NCBI RefSeq assembly: GCF_018139145.2
Contig: NC_059473.1
Location: 9,292,503-9,356,502, forward strand
Source of the DNA: Gymnogyps californianus
Lineage: Eukaryota > Chordata > Aves > Accipitriformes > Cathartidae
DNA length: 64,000 nt
Direction: 5' to 3'
Shown here: one piece after another, positions 12,605-25,300 of the stretch
How the letters are laid out: each line of letters opens with the position of its first letter
Numbering within the stretch: the first letter of the stretch is position 1
Position numbers and translations under genes: made by a program
The notes under the pieces: model-generated
Told to the model about the DNA's origin: nothing
Databases searched by the model: none
Seen by the model: the letters and a program-made list of their open reading frames with translations, nothing else

Positions 12605-15600
12605 GCTTTCCTCAGGTACAACAGCCTGCTGAAACCAGCTTGGAGCGTAGGATTTAACATAAAGGATTACTTGTTTTGTTTTCTCTCCCTTAAGAAACTT
12701 CTTACACCTACCTAAGGGTCACTGTGCACAGGAGAGAAAGCAAGAATGGGATAATATTAAGTTTCCTGGAGTGTCTGCTCCTAAAACGAAGCAGGAAAGG
12801 TGAGAAAAGGAGAAGTATCTCACCAGGTCCTGTATTCCTGTGGGAAGTCTGGATTTTTTCTAGCATCTTCTGAGGCTCTTGGCAATTGGCTGCACTGCAC
12901 AGCTGCAGCATCCAGACACGAAGTAGGTGACTGCCTTCACAAATATGGAACTGATGTACTGCTCCCTGCTCAGCAAACCTTCATGAAATGACCCGAGTAG
13001 CCCTCCACCAAAGCAGAAGCTAGATTTAGTCATGGGTTTCTGTTTCTGGCTGTTCCTATTAGAAGCTTTGCACTCACAGTCTGTCCTCAACACTTTTCAG
13101 GTACATCTTGTTTCTCACATTGCTTTATAATATCAAAATTCTTTTAATTGCGACTGGACAAGTGCTTGAAAGGCAGAGATACACTGGGAAATCTTAAGCA
13201 GCCAAACAATTGCATAAAAACCCCAAACTGAAGTAGCCATAGGCTGGAAGAGAATTGGGGACAGTCTCACTTACGTGAGCCTTGTACTTACTCTTTTCTA
13301 TGTACCTGCTTAATGGCCACTGCTGGTGACAATGCTGACCTTGAACCACAGGTTTGCACCAGCACAGCTGCTCTGAGGTTGTTTCAGAGGGAACCACATT
13401 TCACAACAAGCCTTACTCTGAAGCAGGGTGCCTCAGGTCCTGTAAAAGCAAGTCACGATGTTTTATTTAACCCCCTCAAATATATGCTCATCATAGCTGA
13501 GAACGATCTTAAAACTTGTTGAGGACTAATCAGATGTGAAGCAGTGATCACAAGGAAACAGCTGTTGTAACTTTGACCATTCAGTGAGTTGCCTTTTATT
13601 TTTATTCATGTTTCAGCCCTGGCACACGTGACAGCTTATGGCTGCCATGTTCCAGAGTATTAAATGCACTGCAATATATTGGAGGAAAATAAAGCTGTGC
13701 TGAAAAAAAGGCAACCTTATTATAGGCTTTATCTCTTTGGACATAAATCTGAAGGTTTCAAAATCTCTTTACCCCTTACCCCCTTCTCCTGCTCTCATCA
13801 CCATCTTCCCATCAGCGTACTCCCTTCCAGTGTGTTTCTCCCCGAGTCTTTGGCTCAGCTCAGTTTCCCCAGTCTCCCTCCCTGAACTGAAGCTCCTTTT
13901 TATTCCTCTACTTTGGAGTATCAGCCATATCTTTCTCAGCAACCCTACGCTTTCATTTCCCTTTCTGTGAACAGACTCAGATCAACCTGCTGGTGCCAGA
14001 TGCACGGTCTGAGCAATGTTTCAGCTATAAATTCATAGCTACATTGGCTGAGCTGCGATCAAAAGATGTGGCAAGAGGTATCAAAGGCAGACCAGAAGGC
14101 ACAGGAGTTTGCCTTGCTAGTGGTGCAGTTAAGCTCTCTTATCTATGCCAAGGGCTCTTTTTTGATAATTGCTTGGCAGTATTGTCTGATCTGCTGGAAG
14201 ATGTTACTTCTAAGGCAGAACATTTTCAGTCACTGCAGCCATCCAAGGAGGTAGAGGGAGGAAAGCCAACTGAAATTCAATTTTTCATAATGAGGAAGGA
14301 AATGAATTTGCAGTTTCTTGTTTCCAAGTGAATTCCCTACCATGAATTGTGAGGCTGCAGGCTCAATGCCATTAGGACCCGGCAGACAAACTGGAGCCCT
14401 CCCACAGGTCCTTTTGGAGAACAAACCCTGAGGTGAGGGCAGCTGGGTCACCCAGTGGGACAGATCAGATTTATAAAGCCTGTATTTATCCCATGCAGTG
14501 TAAAACAAACAGACTCATCCCAAAGCTGAAGCTTTAACGTGGGCACTAGCTTCCTGCGGGAGTCATTCTCTGAATTTTGCAGGCCGAATTGAGCCGCTTA
14601 TTTAGCCATTGCTTTGTGTCCTGTGCTTTAATGAACATGCTTCATATTTTGTTCTGCTCCTGTCCTCAGCTGCTGTCAACAGGCAAAGCATTATTGATGT
14701 TCTCGAGAGAGCCAGGCTGCAAGTGCTTTGACCATGGGAGCAAATCAGGTTAAAAAAGGGCTCACTGGGCAATGGTCTGTTACTCTGTCTACCACAAAGA
14801 CCAAGAACTAGCAGAAAATGGTGAGAACAGGTATTTTGTGATACCTCCCCCATCCTCCAGTAAATTCTTGGCTGAGTCACACCTCGGTTGTATCATGTCA
14901 CCAATTAAAAGGTGTTGAAAATGTTAAAACAAGTATTAGCAATTCTTGAGGGCCTGGAGGTTTTTCCAGGCAATTTGAATCAATATATTCAGACTTCTCT
15001 GGAAAGGGAAGTGTGGCCTCTCTCCTACCTTGGAGGATAGCACTAACCATTCAGTCATTTAATTTTGGAGCAATGGATCTTCCATGTTTTGTGGCTGGGT
15101 TTTTGGTTCTGGTTTATTTGTTTTCATACAGTATGGCTGAAAGGAGTACAGGATGCCCTTGCCAGAGCTGTAGTGTAACCTTTATGGTTTTCCTGAGAAA
15201 GTAATGATGATTTTGAGCTTTTTTTTATAGTCATCTTCAGTACATATATACATGTACACACACATACATAGGTATTTTTAAACTTAGGCTTCTGGAGAAA
15301 TATACTCAGATGCATGTCTGCTCTCCTAGCTCTCAACATTGTTAGATGCAGAAAATTTTCCCTGAAAATCGGGTTACACATCAGCATGCTGCTGAGCTTA
15401 AAATTACCAAGCCCTACTTCTCAGGGTTGCTTTTGCAACCTGCTTCAGAACAAGTTTCTTTGCCCCAGAAAAAGCATTTTGAGTATTTCAAGGTAACATA
15501 CAAACGTTGGCAATATCCACTTTTGAAACAAATTGCAACCCTAATCTTGCAGGCAAAGATGAGCTGACAGATGAGCCCTGCCAACAACCCAGCTTTGACA

Positions 15601-18600
15601 GCAGGGAGATCACCTTCCTGGGAGGTTACAAGACACATGCTTAGTTAGAAGAACCTCATGTTCTCTCTAGAGAATGAGAAGGATGACTGCACAATTGGGA
15701 GAAATCACCTCAAAAAGTGCATGGCTTGGCTTAGGCAAGAGAACTCCAGAAATGGGACCTGGCATGGTCTACATGGAAGGGACGTGGGGACTACATGGCT
15801 CAGTTAAAGGTTGTACCAGCGAGGCAGGGAGACTACAGCCTCCATATGGGCAACTTCCTTTTATCACTTTACCCTCATAATCTGCCTCTGAACTCTGTTT
15901 CATGAAGAGCCAAACATTTCTCCAATATATATCCTTCTGCAAGGCTGCCCCTTCAGATGGACACAGGCACAGGCTTCTTGTGTAACCTGTGTAATTAACA
16001 CAAGCCTTTGAAAGCTGTTTCTTTTCTCTTCCCCACAGTAAAGATGCAGGAGTACACCACACCGATGACCTGGACAGATAACATCTCAGGGTAACATACC
16101 TGTTAAAGCTCTAATCAGACCTAGCCTTGCCGCTTGTGCTGAGATTGCAAAAGGAAACGGCAGTTTCCTCGTGCTTGGGATACCCATTCAATGAGGGAAG
16201 GTGAGAGCACCCTTAAGTCCATTGCTCTCTGCATGAAAAGAATCAAGGATTCATTGGTCCGAAAAGCTCTTCCATCAGTGTCATCCACTTTCCTGTAAAA
16301 TACCTGAATGCCCACTAATCCTTGGAGAAAATGAGATTTTATCACTTATTGCTGAAAATCAGTACTATCACCTTGCAGGTACATTGCTCCTCGCAAAGCT
16401 GAGGCAACAGAAATGGTTAGAGCTGACTCCTTCTCCCTTGCTTTCACAGCAGCCGGTGATTGTTTACAGGTAATTTCCCACCTCTTGGCTGAGGAACTGG
16501 AACTTCCAAATTTTAAGAACAGAGCATGCCCTAAGGCTATCATTTGCACCTTGCAAGAGAAGTCCTTAAATTTATGAGGAGGTGTAACATCTCTGTTTGG
16601 ATGGTAAACTGAGGCACAGTCTTAAGACCCAGGAGATAGTATCTGTCTGTGCTGTTTTAGTATAGACATAGGTACATGCTCACACTGAGTTCGGATTGTA
16701 AGAGAAGTAGGGACTTGGCATATTGAGGCTGCACAGCACTCAAAGCGGGGAATAAACTGTTTTCTACCAGGCCAGCATTTGAATAATGATCAGCTCTGAA
16801 TAGCAAAGTGTGTTATGTGTGCCTGGCATTTTTAAACGGTAGACATTTGCATTTTGGCAAGATGAGACATGGCTGTTGATGCCTGAAAAAGAGCAAGACC
16901 CTAGGTGAATTTGAACTGTTTGTTCCAAAGCTGCACCTGAGCCAGACCCCAAGAGATGCTGAACACCCGCAGCTCTTACTGACCTTCCCTTTGCTAACAT
17001 AACTGCGCTGCTGACGGTGCAGTGCTTCCGTGTTACTCACAGCTTCACTAAAAGCCTGTATGATATCTGGTTAGTTGCAGCCTACCTGAAATCTGATCAT
17101 GGTACACATCGGAGTAAGAGTGTTCACTGTGTATTGCTGAGTCTGCCTCCTTCGGTCATTAGTCACCCAGGTATCATTTTTCCAAAATGAAACAGGAATG
17201 CCTTCGAGTTACACGTATGAGCCACTTCAGTGCACTCACAAGCTCAGCAGTGTTCCAGTGCATCATCTATTGAATGCGCCCCATTTCTTTCAGCTAATTC
17301 ATACTCTACTCTAAATTTAAACCTAATGAATACAGATAATTATACAGATCAAGAACGTGCAGGGCCTTCAGGTGGTGTAAAGCAGCTCCAAAAGACTGAA
17401 GGGATTTTCAAACGCACCTACCCATGAACTGCTGTTGTTTGGAATAGATATCCTGTCTCACATACGACTACTTTGATGAGACTCCCTTAATAAGGTGCAA
17501 CCTACGTCAGCATCTGCTGTCACAACGTGCAGCAAGATTTTAACACTCCAAGGATCTGGTAGCTGGTGTCCTCGTCTGTGACTCCTCAGGCAGTCTGCAA
17601 ACGAGCGTATGAACCATGACAAGCAATTAGGCACCAGCATGACTCTGTTAACGATCAGCAGTGAGACATGCCTGTCTTGCTGTGTCACTGACTGCTACGG
17701 TTTCAGGGTATTTGCTCTGCAGGCAGGGGAAGAGAGGTTTTATGTGTGTTAATAGAAGCCTTATAATAGAATTATAAGAAACAACCAAATGAAAGAAAGA
17801 TTATATTGTCCTGCCTTGCAAATATTTAATTCCATTCTGGAAAATGGACCAGCTTCAACATGAGAGTATGTGATGGCCAACCCTCCACAGCAGCCTGGGG
17901 CCCTAGTGTGTTATGGCAGTTTTCTGAATTTGCCTGTCCTCCCCTATCAGGGCAGCTGGCACTTACCAGCAGGTGAATTTGCCTTCTGTTTCCTCCAAAA
18001 GGAAGAGACTTCACAGTATTTTCTGCATGGTTCCCTCCTTATTTACTTACTTTGTATGGCTCTCCCCTGCCATCTCATCAAAGGGACTGAAATCCTTGCC
18101 TTAAAGGTACCTGTTGGCTATATAAGAGTTCTGTACTACTGCAGCACTCACTCCTCATTTTTCTCTTGGAAGATTAAACTTTTCACCTTTTCACCCTTTA
18201 TTTTCCTTCATCCTCTCTGTTTCACTACTCCAACTTCCCTTCCTTTTCCAAATGTTACTCAGTCTTCTCCCTTACCCATCTGCCTTCCCAAATAATCGAC
18301 CTTTGATTTGCAGAGAACAACTCTGTAAGTTGTATCTGGCAGTTCCATGGGAAGAGTTGCTTTTGGAAACCTCTCACATTCACATTTCACTGGTTTCCCC
18401 AGGCTTTTTGTTTTGACGACTAGCATAAATTCAAACAGTCAGGGTGCAAGTGGAGTCAACCAGTACAGGGATCTTACCAGAGGCACTGCAAAAGATTTTG
18501 ATAGGTATCAACTGTTTTAAATAAGTTTTTCCCTTAGAAATTTTAGACCTCTAGCAAAAACAGAACATATTTTTAATGTTCTTGATTTTGATCTAGTGAA

Positions 18601-18885
18601 TTCCAGCACTTCCAAACAGGTTTATAATGGAAAGCTCTATTTCATCTGGTCCTGGAAACAGTTATCAACATGGCTTGTGTCCATAAACCACCAGATGAAA
18701 GACTCCTGAGGGCCTCTCATTCTGCAAGTGAAAAATTAAAGCATAAGAAGGTGCAGTAATATCTCTGAGAATCTGAATCCTGATCCTATGATTTAACCAT
18801 CACATCACACTTTTCTGCTCCTGAAGTGCTTATGCTTAGTCTGTGTGCGTGGATAGCCCTCATGGATGTGGCTGGAGCCAATACA
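12605..18885. other. unique noncoding sequence, no gene seen
   Basis: Frames reach 141 codons (17870-18295 plus, ending in a serine/proline-rich stretch caused by a pyrimidine-rich tract). Pyrimidine-rich patches lie at about 13770-13970 and 18170-18290. A short alternating AT/CA patch lies at about 15240-15272. A strong-looking splice acceptor at about 16021-16038 is followed after 52 bases only by a weak donor (GTAACA at 16091). No recognisable protein, RNA gene or transposon is seen. Confidence 0.55.
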
Positions 18886-18941
18886 CAATGAACACTTAAC
18901 CAATCAATCAATCACTTAACAATCAATGAACACTTAACCAC
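18886..18941. repeat. small local duplication with CAAT repeats
   Basis: The word CAATGAACACTTAACCA occurs twice, at about 18886-18902 and again at about 18924-18940. Between them are repeated CAAT units and a partial copy (CACTTAAC). This looks like replication slippage within a short AT-rich segment. Confidence 0.75.
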
Positions 18942-19309
18942 CAAGAGAAGAAAGGTCCTTTAAACTTGGAAGTTATTTTTCATCTCATGAAGATGACCAA
19001 CACTGTGGACCTCCAAGCACAGTACAGAGACAGGAGAAAGAATAAAAACATTACACCCAGAATAACCCCTAGGCAGTATAAAACCTGCCATGAATGAAAA
19101 TAAGCGCCACTTATAATTAAAATTCCCATGCTATGCAGTTTTGGGGTGTATATTTTAATTGTTGCTTTGCTTCATGTCATAACCTTTTGATAAATACTTT
19201 ATGCAGTTTTTAAAAAGGCAAATGCTTATCTCACCATTATCTGAACGGTGTCAGAACACGATAGCTGATACTTCTTAAGTCATTTTGGCCCTGCTACTTG
19301 GTCTGTACA
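18942..19309. other. unique AT-rich noncoding sequence
   Basis: No open frame of note, no repeat family and no RNA gene are visible. Confidence 0.55.
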
Positions 19310-19335
19310 AATCCTGCTGAAGTCAATCCTGCTGA
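19310..19335. repeat. near-perfect 15-bp tandem duplication
   Basis: AATCCTGCTGAAGTC is followed directly by AATCCTGCTGA, so the first 11 bases are repeated at a 15-base period. It is a minor slippage-type duplication. Confidence 0.7.
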
Positions 19336-22300
19336 TACAAAGTGAGCAGCTCACATAAATCTGCCAGGGACCTCTGCCATTGAGCTGCAAGAGTTTGAGC
19401 ACATGAGCAAAATCACTCTCCTAAGTAATGGGGCTTGAGCCATTGCAAACAAATAATTATACTCAGGCTTCTTGCATTTCTCTTCTCAGCACATACTGCC
19501 AATTGGTTGTCCTGTGGGGAAGGATTTAGCATGCATTCTGTAATAACACTGAAAGTGAACATTAACAATTAATGCAATTCATTATCACACTATTTTAAAA
19601 TGAGTGCAAATTGTTTTTTGAAGGGTATCCAAGCCAATCTGATTTAGGGTAACTGCTAACAGCAACTTGCCTCTTTGTGGTGCTTAGCATTTACTGAAAT
19701 AAAAATGCACTATTCTAAAATTTATGAGAATTGATTTTAATGTTTTAATGAGCTTTTCAGAAAGTGCACGTCTTGGGTAAGCTGCTTAGGCTGGGATTCT
19801 GACACTCTAACTGGCATTCAGGAGACATATTTTATTCCAAGATAGTTATTAAGGTCCATCAAGGCCCTTCGAAGTACCTAAACAAAAGTGTGTAATTCAG
19901 TATGAGTAAACATATACAAATTTGGTATTATGCAGTGTTTCTCAGTTATCAGAAGCCTTGCTGTTCCTATATTGAATCAAAAACACCCACCAGTTCTGAC
20001 CACCTATTTACAACCTCACAATCAATTAGTGCATCATTACTGGTTAATGTAAGAGTTACAGGAAAGCAATGATAAGGAAAAATAAATGCAAGCAGGAAAT
20101 ACACAATTATTGAAAGTCCCAAACTTGCTAATGGCTATTTCTAATTAAAATAAATGGATGAGAAATGTCTGGCTCTAATCCTCTTGTCAGATCGCCACAG
20201 GGTAACAAAACGATAGATCACATGGGCAAGTGTTTTTTCATGTAAGAAACAAGCCAATTAACTTATTTGGATTCTGCTGAAGGAAAGGGATCAAAGCAAG
20301 TTTGAGAGACAAACTCAAGAGATGTGAACCTAAACCCTGGTGACCGTTTATACCCTTGCAGACACAGCAGGGCTTCCTAGAACTATGCAAAGAGCCAGAT
20401 CAGAAAATGATCACGCTATCATTGTGCTGAGAAGGTGAACGCTTTCTCTCCATCAAGTAGAGTCATTAATATAATGGATTATACTGTATGCACCTAGACA
20501 TTTTTGTAGATGTGAATTTGAAAACACACAAATGCACTTTTTTTTCCTGCTAGCCATGGAGTGATCCACAAGGTTCAGAAGTCTGCCATGTGCAGTCAGA
20601 AACTTTTTAAAACAGGATGTGTTGGTCAGCAAGGACCGAGCTCTATCCAGAACAGTATGTAGCAAAAGATAGTTCAGTAATACGTATCAACTAAATATGA
20701 CAAGGTGAGCACAAATATTTTTCCACACTATATCAAATTTGAAACTTAATAAGTAAACTTGTTATCTCACGGCAACAGACTTTAGTTAAATGCCTTGTAG
20801 TTCACTGTCTTTGCTAATGAAAGGCAAAGCAATAACAGGAAAAAAAAATTGAAGCACTTATAAAATCTAGTAAAAGACAGTAATTTCAAGTCTGGTCAGT
20901 GGTTCACATTAATTCTTACTCAATAGGAAAGCTTTGGCCATTTCTATTTTTTCTTCTCTGGTTTCCACATATTTCTTTTGGGGGAAAAAAAAAATTACCC
21001 TCATACACATTTTAGATTTATGCCTTTCATTCCAACTTTACTATTTTCTCATCTGGTCCCAGCTGCCTTATTACTTCTTCACATTGATTTTGCCATCCAG
21101 CAGCAGGTGAATAAAACAGTTTACATTGGTGATTACCATTTGAAAAGTAACATTTGTGTTGGAAGAGAAAAATATCTTCTTCAGCTTTTGCTAAAATCCG
21201 CAATACTGACTTTCAAAGCAACTGCAAACACCAAGACCAGACAAATAGGAATTTCACAGTAAAGGCATATAGCGCATATACCCTCACAAGGTCCTTAGCT
21301 TCCAGTAGGATATCGTTGACCGTGGAACTGCAATGGTTTCAAACCATCAGCTCGTGTAATGTCTCCCCTACCTGGCAACCCAACACACCAATACAGGATC
21401 ACAAGTCATGCTTGGAGGCCAGGACTGGAAGAAAAAGTCCCTAGCTGGCTACATCTGACTCCAGCACTTGCTCCAACATGGGTACCGCATGCCCTGACTC
21501 TCTGCCCTTCCCAAATGTGTTCTTTTTAGAACCTCTTGAAAATCACATCGGTGATGCTACAGGCACATCCGGACAGGTTAGCATGGGATTTACAGGCAGG
21601 ATAAGCCTTTCTATACAATGAGATCTTTGTGCAGTTAAGAAGCTACTGAGCTGCAGTAAGTGATAGTATGAGAGCTTGTAATCCACTTTGGGGCTAAGAA
21701 ATGATAAATGATGCTATTCTGTTCCGGACTGCATTGAAGTGGGCTACGAATGCTTATTTACATTGTGTAAGCTGCAGGATGGCGATGGATTAGGGAGGTG
21801 CGGTAACTGCACAGCTTGTACATCTGTCCCTCCAGCTATAATGTAAGAAGCCACTCTCCCCTCTGAACTTATCGCAGCACGGGAACTTTCAAGACCCAGC
21901 TACAATTACAACAGGTGACTCACAGTATTAGAAATTCTGTTGAAAACACTCTCATACCCTTTTAATTGCACCCTTTGTGAAATAAGTCACCTTTTACTCA
22001 AAGATGTTTCTCCACATGCACTGTAAGTCCATCCCCTTGCTCACAGCTTTCTGTAGTGCATTCCCAGCACGAGGAGAATCTATTTTTTTCTTGCTTGAGC
22101 TATAACCTTTTGCAGGCATTAACTGGCCCACAAGCACAGGGTAAAAGCAAATGAGCATTTATAACCTGCAAATGGGATTCAAATGCAGGACCTTTCTCAG
22201 TCACTATTAATCACTGATGCTTCTCTCACTCACTCCCAGTTAGCTAAATCTCGGATTTGTCTAGTATGATAAAAATCAAAATGAGTATCTCCTGCTCCTA

Positions 22301-25300
22301 AATTGTAACATGTTCCCAGCAGCTGTATGACAGAGAACCCAGCTGATATCCCATGTGAATCTGAAAAACATTAGAGTCATCTTTCAAGTGTTAGCACTTA
22401 AAGGCTAATTAGAGTCCCTGAGCAGAAAAACACTTTATACAGGCTTTAAATCAGTGGGACTACAAGTAAAAAAATAATAAAGTGATAGCAGCAGGCTACA
22501 GTTTTTGCTTTTAGAGGAGGGAGATATTTACAGAGTCAACACTCAAACTCCTGTTTTCTGCAGAATAATATCAGGGCCATGTAGACTCCTTAGCAGCACC
22601 ATGACAGATGATGGTTGCTCTTGACTCTTGCTGGAAACCAGAGGGACCAAAGCTCTTCCCAAGGAGCGCTCAGCTCTATAGAGGGTCGCATTTCTACATG
22701 TGAAATATTTCCATGTTCCCCACAGGCTCCTTGCACATTTGTTGTGTTATTTACCCATCTCTGTTTAAATAATAAATCTTTTGGGACAGGAGCTGCTTCT
22801 CACAGCATGTTAGCACAGAATTTGGCTTTTAATCTCAGTTGAGGCTTTTAGCTGCTACTGTAAGACAAATGATAACAGATAACTACAATATAGATGCTTT
22901 GTGGTCTCAGGAATGATCACCTGTCTACAGGATTAGTGTTTCAGATGCCTCAGCTAAAGTTTATTTGTTTCTTGTTTATTTATGAATTGAAAAGACCTGT
23001 GCCCAAAGAGAAGCAATCAAGAATGATTAGTTTTCCTGTGGAGGAATAGAAGTCTAAAATCCATTTTAACTCAAGCTTTTGTTGTTGGCTACAGTTCGTA
23101 GAACCTTAAACAGAGGCACATTTTTTTGTTTGTTCAAGTAACAGATAATTAAACACAGTACCAGGCGAACCTGGGGAATTGGCAAAATTTATAGAGAATG
23201 CCTCCAAAATACTTCTGCTGAAAGTCAGGCAGAAAACACCTTTCACTTGTTCTCTCGGACCCACTGACTCAATCAATACACTGAGCATTTTAAAAGGTAG
23301 CTGATGCCAGCATTTGTGGGTACAGATAGCCAGTGTACTTGATGCCACAAAGAGCAAAGGTGATAAATTTGGTGTAGAATCACAAAAAGCATCCTTCATT
23401 TCTCTTTAATGATTCTTACCCAATAAGCCTCTTGCAAAATACACTTTAAAAACTCTTTCCGTGAATTCAGGGCTCACAAACAGTACAGGATTATCAGCCC
23501 TGAGGCATAAGATACACAAAACACATACTGGAAAAGCAGAAACTTGAGAAAACCTCATGCTACCTATTTCCCAGCAGCTCGCCCTCTCCCATCACCTTCA
23601 GAAAACATCAACCTCAAGGCTCACTCAGCCTTTCATTTCTCAAACTGTAAGCAAAGGAGAAGCCCCAGAGTTTGGGTAACCAACAAGCAGAATCAGAAGC
23701 AGCAGTACTGGGACCAGAGGGGAGGTCCTGTCCCTTCATTAGCATCCCTCCAAAAGAGAGGTACCCTCAGGGATAGCCCTTGGTCCATAAAGTGCTCCCT
23801 GGGGAGGCAGTCCTCAGTCCTACTCAGCCATACGGCAAAATCTGCCTGGCTGCGTTTGGCAGTAGTCCCCTGATGATTTTATTCAAAGCAGTGCCCACTG
23901 TACATTTACTGGAACTTTATTAGCCATTTCAAGCAAAGGGAAGCATTTAGCTTATTCTAATGTTTGAATAAAGTTGGAGATCTGCTGCTACATGGAGACA
24001 GGAGCTTTCCTGTGTGAATGATTTTGAAATATTGCTGTTTGGTTTTAGCTTAAATCAGAACATGGGAGACCAGCTTTGATATTCATCTCAAGGCAAAATG
24101 CTGACATCATGAACGTTGAGTTATCATCACGGTGTTTTGATGTGTTTCATCATACTTACTCTTTTTATTATATTCTGTAAAATTTAAAGAAAAAATAAAA
24201 ACACTTAGATACTCAATTTTGAAAAAATAGAAGTTGTTCTCCTCTTGAAATAAAATTCTGACAAAGACTTTGAGGGGTAAGATTATAGCATGATTTCCTG
24301 CAGCAATGAAGCTCATACAACTGCACTGCCTATGTGTGACCACCTGGCTGCCAGTCCCAGTACTTCTTCCTTTCTCCCAGTAACTTAGAAACTCACTTTC
24401 CAGTATCAGCCAAATTTGGGTAGAGGTTTTGCACACCTATTAAGCTTGCAAATAGGCAGCTGGGTAGGAAATCCATTTCTTTTAAAGAATGTGTTATGTT
24501 TTCATGTTTTGTTTATGGCACTAGTTTATTTAGGGTGAGAACATGCTGCTACGAGCTATTTTAGTATGAGAAAAAATAACTTTGTCACTGGACAATGGAT
24601 ACAAACAATGCATTAGGGGCTCAAGTTTCTTTCCACAGGCTGTTTTCCTTCTCTGCCAGGCTTGTGAGCACAAACCTGTTTTTTCTGTCACAGGACGCAG
24701 TACACACAAAGCTCATCATAACAAACCAGAGAGCAGAGGGATCCTGGCTTTGGAGGAGTTGAGGAGGATAACAACAGTAGTGGAGAAGAAATTATGTATG
24801 AAAAGGGCTGTGTTTGGGTGATGCATCTTGATTTCAGTAAGACAAGTTGGTGAGAAGACTGTGAATACATACAGGGTGACCAGTGCAGGTAGAAATCTGG
24901 TACTACTGCTCTGCTGTAGTACTCATGGCTCTCAAAACAGGATCTCAACAGACTTGGCATGGTTTTGCACTACATCCCTCTACAGATTGGCAGCCAGGAG
25001 TGAATTTTGGCAATAATAATCCATCACAAAACAAGCTCCCATCCCCGCAGATGATAAACCCATTTGAAAGTGCAATTGAAACCGACTGATGTCAGATTTC
25101 ATGAGGTGGCCTAAGGCAGAGTGCTACACACAAATAACAATTGCTCCACAGCACACAGCAGTTGGCTTTTGATATTTTTTCATTAAAAAAAAAGAAGTTC
25201 TGGCATGAGTTAAGCAAGTGACACTGCAGGAAGGAGAAGCAGCAATGGCTATCTGCAGTAAAGAGTGGCTGTACTCCCTCTTCCTGCCCATGCTGGAGAA

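Noticed and set aside
16039..16090. 52-nt exon after a strong acceptor
   Set aside because: The only donor at the right place (GTAACA) is weak and two of three frames are closed early.
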